NCBI GenBank assembly: GCA_900771975.1
Contig: CAAGPV010000071.1
Span: 1 to 64,000 of the forward strand
Direction of reading: 5' to 3'
DNA length: 64,000 bases
From: an uncultured Prevotella sp.
Lineage (GTDB): Bacteria; Bacteroidota; Bacteroidia; Bacteroidales; Bacteroidaceae
Shown here: positions 58,017-64,000 of the stretch, one piece after another
Position numbering within the stretch: position 1 is the stretch's first letter
Layout of the letters: the number at the start of each line of letters is the position of its first letter
Notes under the pieces: model-generated
What the model was told of the DNA's origin: nothing
Database searches by the model: none
The model's input: the letters and a program-made list of their open reading frames with translations, nothing else
Translations under genes and position numbers: made by a program

Positions 58017-59963
58017 TTATTCTAATCCATACTTTTCCAAATACCTCTTCATATCAAGATCTTCGGAGATTTTTAATAATAACAAAACAAACAACACAAG
58101 AAGTTGCAAGTAATTATACTTATGCTTCTTCTCTGAATACGAAGGAGTTGTACCATGTGCATAATTATTGCGAATGGCAGGCCCATTCGTAAACTTCTCG
58201 TTATTCAAGTAATAACTGAAATAATCTCTCTCGGCTGGCGATAACAAATGATTGTCTATTCGTACCCAATCTTTCGAAATCATTTCATCCAAGATTTTGC
58301 GTCCCTCCTTTGGGTAACCCCAATATGAACATGCCCCATATTCATACAGATGTTTCAAGATTTCAATCTCTTTCATCTTTTCGCACCAAAGGATTCCCTT
58401 TTCATCTTTTGACAGATAGCCTTTATCTACCAAATAATCAATATCTGATTTTTGGTAATTCTGATAATTCGCATATCTCACATTTATCCCTTTCTTCAAG
58501 AGTTGATAAAAGTTTCTCAGATGCATATCCTTACATGGTTCCACATAAGTTAGCATACTTTGACTACCAAAGAAAAGACGGATAAGATACCAAACGTCAC
58601 TGTTTTCCGTATTCTGCACACAGTAACGATGGGATAACAAACTCTTTGTTTCCGTTAACTTACCAGGAGGTGTCAATTCGATAATGTCCTTATCAATGGA
58701 GCCATATTCTACAAAGCAATTGTACTGATGGGCAACGGCATCCATTTCTATGGCAAGACTTCTTATCTTCAAGACTAAATCATCCTCATCTTTAGGAAGT
58801 GTCAGAGGCGCCCCTTCATAGCCATACTCCACTTTGAGGAAATCTTCATAGAAGACTTTGATAACCTTCCCGATGCTTCTATTGGTACTTTTCAGCGCTT
58901 CTTGCAAAGCAAGCATCTGTAGATGAGATATATCCACGCCCATACGGAATGCCATCGAAACCAGATAGGCATTTTTGGCATTAAGCCCAACAATTCTCTC
59001 CATAGTGTCCATCTCTGATATTTTTGAGATGAGAGATATGAAGCCAAATTCATCGGTGAACTCAAACACGATGCCACAATAATATATGATTGTAGCATCC
59101 TTACAGCCGTCTATCAAGTTCTTGTTATAGACAAACATGGTACGTCCCTGTTCATCTACTATGCGCTCTTTTGGCTTAGCATCAGCCTTTTCCGTCAAAG
59201 TTACCCCATAGCTAGCTATATGCACACAACCTTGCTCCAAGACTTTTTTATTCAGTATTTGCTCTTTGATTCTGGCATCCTTAATGGTCACAGGTAACAG
59301 GGAGAACTCTGGGCTTCGCTTGGCTTGGAGGACTAGACGAACATAATTGAGGTTGGCATCATCAGAGTTGACATAATCATGAACTATCGCATCTTTATCT
59401 TTGACTGACAAAGACTTGGGGAAGAACAAATTCTTATGGCTACCAAATCTATCATCTGCCACATATTGATCCAACAACCACTCTGCAGTTTGCTTATTCT
59501 CCTTCAGTAATTTTAATAACAATGCACTGTGACTCTCAACTATCCACTTATATTCCAGCAAATCTCGCAATTTCCAAGAATCCTCTCCAAAAGATTGCCG
59601 AAGTACATCTTCCGTGATGACACCCTTGATTTTGAATTGATCTATAATTTGCCATATTGTGGAATCATACCCCCTATCTGCTTTTTTATAAAGATCAGGA
59701 AGTTGTTCTGCATGAACTTGTGAGAAGTAAGCAGCTATCTTTCCCTTGTACTGCTTGACACCTTCTATTCTCTTTTCATCCCAATTAGGAGGATATTTAC
59801 CATGTTCCACAAACTGGACGATATGAAACATTTCCAGATAGTCATTGATGTCAGTTGGCTGCGCCCCATTCTCGTAAGACTCAACGACCTCCGACATACG
59901 GTCGACATACATGGAGATGCTCATATCATGCGTGCTATAGAAATGAACTCGCTCTGTGGTCAT
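58017..59963 (-). CDS. Unknown 648-aa protein with HEPN-like C-terminus
   Basis: A long soluble protein starting MTTERVHFYSTHDMSISMYV, with no signal peptide. Near residue 598 is RNNYAHG, an Rx4H motif of HEPN ribonucleases, in a helical C-terminal region that ends in a hydrophobic helix (LQLLVLFVLLLLKISEDLD) and RYLEKYG. The central part has no domain I recognise. It sits between the polymerase and pyruvyl transferase genes with 4-7 bp gaps, so it is part of the polysaccharide transcript. A conflict or stress role is inferred from the motif only. Confidence 0.65.
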   Translation of the reverse strand: MTTERVHFYSTHDMSISMYVDRMSEVVESYENGAQPTDINDYLEMFHIVQFVEHGKYPPNWDEKRIEGVKQYKGKIAAYFSQVHAEQLPDLYKKADRGYDSTIWQIIDQFKIKGVITEDVLRQSFGEDSWKLRDLLEYKWIVESHSALLLKLLKENKQTAEWLLDQYVADDRFGSHKNLFFPKSLSVKDKDAIVHDYVNSDDANLNYVRLVLQAKRSPEFSLLPVTIKDARIKEQILNKKVLEQGCVHIASYGVTLTEKADAKPKERIVDEQGRTMFVYNKNLIDGCKDATIIYYCGIVFEFTDEFGFISLISKISEMDTMERIVGLNAKNAYLVSMAFRMGVDISHLQMLALQEALKSTNRSIGKVIKVFYEDFLKVEYGYEGAPLTLPKDEDDLVLKIRSLAIEMDAVAHQYNCFVEYGSIDKDIIELTPPGKLTETKSLLSHRYCVQNTENSDVWYLIRLFFGSQSMLTYVEPCKDMHLRNFYQLLKKGINVRYANYQNYQKSDIDYLVDKGYLSKDEKGILWCEKMKEIEILKHLYEYGACSYWGYPKEGRKILDEMISKDWVRIDNHLLSPAERDYFSYYLNNEKFTNGPAIRNNYAHGTTPSYSEKKHKYNYLQLLVLFVLLLLKISEDLDMKRYLEKYGLE

Positions 59964-59967
59964 AGGC

Positions 59968-61110
59968 TTATTCTAAACTTTTAGCAAGAAATTCTTTACT
60001 CTTCAATATCAGAGTTTTTAATCGCTCACCTACATCACTCCACTCAACAGACTTATCCGAAACATTCTTAGGATTCATTCGTATTTCCAATCCTATAGTT
60101 GATAACAAATCATACATTCTCGAAGAATTATTAAAGCCCTTTAAGCTAAAGGTATAAAACTCCTTTTCAAATATTACAGAAAACGCTGTCGCATGAAATG
60201 AACTTGCAATCACGCAAGCTGCATTGTCTATCAATGCCAAAAATTCCAATGGACCAGCATTATTTATATTCTTATCCACATAATTTCTTTCAGCGAAATC
60301 ATTTATAGATACTATCTCCAATGACTTTTCCTTAGCATACCTCTTAACAAAAGAAGCCATGCTTTCATCATTTCCCAAGAAATCGTAAACCAAGATATAG
60401 CTTATAGGACTCAAGCCATAGAGATTTCCATTTTTAGATAATTTTCGCCATTCACCTTTATCCAACAAGAACACAGGATCAAGAACTACGGAGACATCTT
60501 TCATTCCTAAATTTGCCAATAATTTGAATCCGGTCTTTTCTCTCACTGAAATGGCATCGAAATGAGAAAGTTCTTCCTTTACGAAGTTTTTACATTCTTC
60601 TTTGATAGAACTTGTAGCTAAACTTGCTGCATAAGATATTCGCTTGGTTTTATCAGCTCCAAAATCTAAGTAATAGCCTGGCTCCTTACCATTCTCACTG
60701 AATGTATTCCATATTTGGTCGCTTCCTGCTACATAAGCGTCAGCCTGAGGAGGGTTCTGCTTTAGTTCATTCGAAGAGCCATATTTTGTCGCAGTCAGAT
60801 GATAATACTCCTTCTCAAAAGTATCAAAGGCAGCCTTGCGCCCCCATGTTTTAAACATACCGCCCCGATATGCTTTAAATGGATACCATAGATATCTTAG
60901 GAACGGTAAAATCTTGATTATATTTGCAGCCCTTCCTATAGCTTTTTCAGGCATCCAAAAAGGATTATATCTGTCACAATGAAACCAAGGGTTGAAATCT
61001 ATTATCTCCACCTCATGCCCCATTGACTCCAAATAATGCTGCAAGGCATAGGCTTGGAGGCTAGCGCCATAGTTATATACATGCTGGCATGTTATTGTGT
61101 TTATCTTCAT
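59968..61110 (-). CDS. Polysaccharide pyruvyl transferase family protein (copy 2)
   Basis: The 380-residue protein has MKINTITCQHVYNYGASLQA, DAYVAGSDQIWNTFSENG, SVREKTGFKLLANLG and CVIASSFHATAFSVIF, matching copy 1 at 48965. Its start overlaps the stop of the F420-dehydrogenase-like gene by 4 bp, so the pair is translationally coupled. It probably pyruvylates a different sugar from copy 1. Confidence 0.9.
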   Translation of the reverse strand: MKINTITCQHVYNYGASLQAYALQHYLESMGHEVEIIDFNPWFHCDRYNPFWMPEKAIGRAANIIKILPFLRYLWYPFKAYRGGMFKTWGRKAAFDTFEKEYYHLTATKYGSSNELKQNPPQADAYVAGSDQIWNTFSENGKEPGYYLDFGADKTKRISYAASLATSSIKEECKNFVKEELSHFDAISVREKTGFKLLANLGMKDVSVVLDPVFLLDKGEWRKLSKNGNLYGLSPISYILVYDFLGNDESMASFVKRYAKEKSLEIVSINDFAERNYVDKNINNAGPLEFLALIDNAACVIASSFHATAFSVIFEKEFYTFSLKGFNNSSRMYDLLSTIGLEIRMNPKNVSDKSVEWSDVGERLKTLILKSKEFLAKSLE

Positions 61111-62324
61111 CGAATAATTTTCTTTATAACGTTCTTGAAAGTTCTTAATGGATGTTTCAGCCTGTTGATTTGAATCTGTTGCTTACGATATTTTTTCAAA
61201 ATAAGACAAGCATCTTCTATCGTTTGGGAGTTGTCCTTTAAGGAAGCAGAAAGTGTGTTATACGCTCCAATCTTCACCGGGCAAGTTTTCATCTGTCCCT
61301 CAGCAACTATATCAAAAGGATGCTTCACTATTTCACAATTGCATTTTTGCAATATCTCATTGCCCTTCTGTGTAAAAGCAACAGCTCCACTAACACCATC
61401 TTCATCATCATTATAAGTCTTTCCCCATAAGTCTCCGATACGTATATCAGCAGAAGAATGGTTGTACTTATACTTACAATGGTCATAGCATTGTTTTCCT
61501 AGACAACAGTCACCAAGGAAAAGCTGATAGAACATATCACCTTGTGACAACCGGCTTTCTATATAACTTTTTTTTTCCCTTATTAACATATCGTAAGAAT
61601 CATGCCAATCAATCTTCTCGCCATGTTCCTTACCATCAATTCCCATTGCCCAAGAGTCATGCCAGCCCGTCCATTTGTTACGCCACGAAGCATAAGTTAT
61701 CTTACCTACTTGCTTCTCGGCCCATTCTGTATATTTTTTCCATACCAACATGGAAGGAACACCATGACAGAAGAAATCAAGCAGTACAAAGTTGTCTTCA
61801 CAACGGAATTTTCGAATGTATCGACGGAAAGAATCTATTTGGCAAGGTGTACCTGTTACAAGGTATTTTTCCTTCCGATTGATAGCCATAAATCCATCAA
61901 CAGTATAACTTTGAATATATTTACTACCTGCACTAGGAATCAATTCATTTACATTTGTTGCAATGTAATGCTCTGCTCTGTTCTTATCGGCATTGTAACG
62001 TACACCACAAACCTTATAACCTTGTCCAAGGAGATATTTTCCTATTTCAAAACCAGCACCACCTGATGAACATTTTCTTCTTACTAAATGATCTTTACTC
62101 CATGCTGCATAAGGATGAATTTCCAGATTCAGCAATGACAAATCTTCATGGAGATAGGCACATACTTCTGTACAAATACCACAATTAGTACATTTGTTTG
62201 GGTCAGTGATATGAGGCTCATAGAAGCCTTCCGCATTTAGACCAATCTCAATTATCTTTCGTCCACATGCTGTAGCGCAAACACCGCAACCATAACAATC
62301 GTGGACATTGCTTATATTATTCAT
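61107..62324 (-). CDS. F420-dehydrogenase beta-like Fe-S protein (copy 2)
   Basis: The 405-residue protein carries CYGCGVCATACGRKII and CTNCGICTEVCAYL ferredoxin motifs, then CSSGGAGFEIGKYLLGQGYK, SAGSKYIQSYTVDG, TGTPCQIDSF and DIRIGDLWGKTY, matching the FrhB domain. It is directly coupled to a pyruvyl transferase, as in copy 1's neighbourhood. A flavin- and Fe-S-dependent sugar or lipid reduction step is possible. Confidence 0.87.
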   Translation of the reverse strand: MNNISNVHDCYGCGVCATACGRKIIEIGLNAEGFYEPHITDPNKCTNCGICTEVCAYLHEDLSLLNLEIHPYAAWSKDHLVRRKCSSGGAGFEIGKYLLGQGYKVCGVRYNADKNRAEHYIATNVNELIPSAGSKYIQSYTVDGFMAINRKEKYLVTGTPCQIDSFRRYIRKFRCEDNFVLLDFFCHGVPSMLVWKKYTEWAEKQVGKITYASWRNKWTGWHDSWAMGIDGKEHGEKIDWHDSYDMLIREKKSYIESRLSQGDMFYQLFLGDCCLGKQCYDHCKYKYNHSSADIRIGDLWGKTYNDDEDGVSGAVAFTQKGNEILQKCNCEIVKHPFDIVAEGQMKTCPVKIGAYNTLSASLKDNSQTIEDACLILKKYRKQQIQINRLKHPLRTFKNVIKKIIR

Positions 62325-62329
62325 ATTAT

Positions 62330-63874
62330 TTATCTTTTCAATATTTTTGATTTCACTATTAATATCACTTTTGATTTTAACATATTCCGATCTGCTTTAT
62401 TGAATCCTAAATAATATCCAAAGCCAATCGTTGACATAAAAGATAGGATACAAACCATAGTAAATCTTAAAAAGACTGTATCCACCAGATGATAAGTAAG
62501 TACCGGCAAGACAAGCGACATAACAGTTATTATCAAGACTCTCAGAGTAACCTCCCTCAAAAAGTCAATCATCGGGAATTTTATACTTCTAACAAGCATA
62601 TACAATCTAGCAAAGTGGCAAATAAATTCAATCAAGAATGCTATTATCATCGCCATATATGGAGCTGCACCCATTTTCAAAGCTACATAAACCAATGGTA
62701 ATGTAAACAATGATAATAAACCTACCACTATTTGGTAATCACGAACTTTTCCGGTAGCATGCATTGTAATTATCAAAGGATTAGATAATGTATTAAGCAA
62801 AGCCGTAAATATTGTTATCTGCAAGAATATAACAGTATAAGCAGGAACTTCCTTCAACCATAAATTCAAAATCAAAGAAGACTCTATAACTATTGGCAAA
62901 GAAAGTGTCAAAAGTAACAAATAGGAAAGTTTTGCCCCTCTGAACACTAACTTATACATATTCTCCAATTCTCCAGAAGCATAATTTTTAATAATCTGTG
63001 GATTCAATGCCATTTGAAAGTTGGTAACAAAACCATTCAATTTACTAAGCACTTGGTATGCTATACCACGAGCTGCATTCACAGCAGGTCCAAAGAACAT
63101 ATTCAAGACAACATTAACACCTTGCTCTTTTGCTATACCGGCAAGCGATCCTATCAAATTCCAGCTGACAAACGAACCTACATTACGTCCATATTCCTTA
63201 TTGAATTTACCGGTAAACTTACATTCTTTAAACTTATTTTTACAATAAAAAAAGTACATAAGTAATAATGCAATCTGAATAAGAGCCATTAATGCGGCAT
63301 ACACGATCAACTTATCAAATGGAGTCAACGTTATGACATAGCAAATAGCCAACTTAAAGATTGCATCAAAAATGCTAAAGTAGGCAAAAGCAGACATTTT
63401 CTCATATGCAATCAAGGCTCCATTATAAGGCACATTTATCACATTGAGGATAAATACGAGCAATGACAATTGAAAAACCCAGTTGGCAGCATCATATCTT
63501 CCTGCTGGAAAATTCATATGAGTATTCAAAAACCAAACACCAACAACTTCTCCTAAAAAGAGTATTATCAAAGCCAAAAATAGGTGTATGTAAATCATCG
63601 TACTGAATATTCCTCTTACATTACCTTCTTTACCCTTTCCAATTTCAAACGATAAAAAACGCTGCGTGGCAGAAGTCATGGCACCACTGATTACGGCGAA
63701 CATAGTAACAAAACCACCGACTACATTATATATACCAAAATCTACTTCTCCCAACTTGTCCAAAATTACACGGCTTGTATATAAGCCGATGACCATCATG
63801 AAAAGCATTCGGACATAAAGAAGAAGCGTATTCTTCGCTATTCGCTTGTTATTATCTGATGTTTGAGTTGACAT
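62330..63874 (-). CDS. Wzx-like polysaccharide flippase
   Basis: The 514-residue protein has about 12-14 hydrophobic segments. It starts MSTQTSDNNKRIAKNTLLLY and has FGIYNVVGGFVTMFAVISGA, GSFVSWNLIGSLAGIAKEQG and NPQIIKNYASGELENMYKL, typical of the MATE/MOP flippase superfamily in O-antigen loci. It moves the lipid-linked repeat across the inner membrane for polymerisation by the 56712 protein. Confidence 0.92.
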   Translation of the reverse strand: MSTQTSDNNKRIAKNTLLLYVRMLFMMVIGLYTSRVILDKLGEVDFGIYNVVGGFVTMFAVISGAMTSATQRFLSFEIGKGKEGNVRGIFSTMIYIHLFLALIILFLGEVVGVWFLNTHMNFPAGRYDAANWVFQLSLLVFILNVINVPYNGALIAYEKMSAFAYFSIFDAIFKLAICYVITLTPFDKLIVYAALMALIQIALLLMYFFYCKNKFKECKFTGKFNKEYGRNVGSFVSWNLIGSLAGIAKEQGVNVVLNMFFGPAVNAARGIAYQVLSKLNGFVTNFQMALNPQIIKNYASGELENMYKLVFRGAKLSYLLLLTLSLPIVIESSLILNLWLKEVPAYTVIFLQITIFTALLNTLSNPLIITMHATGKVRDYQIVVGLLSLFTLPLVYVALKMGAAPYMAMIIAFLIEFICHFARLYMLVRSIKFPMIDFLREVTLRVLIITVMSLVLPVLTYHLVDTVFLRFTMVCILSFMSTIGFGYYLGFNKADRNMLKSKVILIVKSKILKR

Positions 63875-63879
63875 GATTC

Positions 63880-64000
63880 TTATTCTAAGCCTAATTTATG
63901 AAAGAAAATTTTGTTGCGCATTGTTGCGTCCTCAATAACTTTCCTAAACGACATGATTTCTACATAAGCATTATATTTGGATATGTAACCAAAATATCCT
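63880..64000 (-). CDS. Partial gene at the right edge, C-terminal end
   Basis: On the minus strand an open frame enters from beyond the window and reads GYFGYISKYNAYVEIMSFRK, then a short charged stretch and FFHKLGLE before TAA at 63880-63882. It ends 5 bp upstream of the flippase ATG, so it is probably the preceding gene in the same transcript. There is too little sequence to name it. Confidence 0.5.
   Translation of the reverse strand, partial: GYFGYISKYNAYVEIMSFRKVIEDATMRNKIFFHKLGLE

Noticed and set aside
1..64000. CRISPR arrays, rRNA genes, and IS elements
   Set aside because: No regularly spaced 25-40 bp repeats with unique spacers, no rRNA-like stretch, and no transposase other than the MuA-like one were seen.

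Overview
The window looks like a chromosomal segment of a gut-type Bacteroidales bacterium, most likely a Prevotellaceae (Prevotella/Segatella-like) strain. This assignment is an inference from TAnnTTTG-type -7 promoter boxes, the style of the phage proteins and the polysaccharide genes. Three blocks are present: a Mu-like transposable prophage of about 38.3 kb (roughly 91-38364), a small defence operon that the prophage has broken into (38365-42073), and a long minus-strand surface-polysaccharide locus (42138 to the right edge).

Prophage. The left end carries transposase-type sites, phased GGYTTAC repeats and a LexA/CI-like repressor facing a rightward early operon across one shared palindromic operator. 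The early operon encodes a MuA-like transposase, a frameshifted MuB-like ATPase, a second ATPase, GemA-like and Gam-like proteins and several small proteins. A leftward late block (9955-17471) holds terminase, portal and a MuF head protein with a C-terminal nuclease-toxin domain, and includes one inserted membrane gene on the + strand. A rightward late block (17675-38155) holds protease/scaffold, major head protein, amidase, spanin-like pair, tail tube, frameshifting tail chaperones, tape measure, baseplate and fibre proteins, and a 2274-aa tail protein with a CotH-kinase-like domain and a C-terminus resembling a diversity-generating-retroelement target. No reverse transcriptase is visible.

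Insertion site. A 7-bp word (CAATTAT) flanks the element. Joining the flanks on the minus strand restores an open frame beginning MNSEHLYIIGNGFD, the N-terminal signature of AbiH-type abortive-infection proteins. The prophage therefore disrupts a putative anti-phage gene at its seventh to ninth codon. Upstream on the same strand lie an antitoxin-like remnant, a frameshifted HNH nuclease gene, an unknown 217-aa protein and an N6-adenine methyltransferase with its own promoter.

Polysaccharide locus. All genes are on the minus strand: sugar kinase, sugar-1-phosphate nucleotidyltransferase, glycosyltransferases, WecG/TagA-type transferase, acyltransferases, two pyruvyltransferases each with an F420-dehydrogenase-beta-like partner, a Wzy-like polymerase, a Wzx-like flippase and an unusual 648-aa protein with a HEPN-like C-terminus. 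Three acyltransferase genes each contain a run of exactly seven G; in one of them this length puts the gene out of frame, so phase-variable decoration of the surface glycan is a reasonable hypothesis. Two deletion-scarred loci (42967-43242 with 42138-42992, and 53575-53718) show ongoing remodelling.
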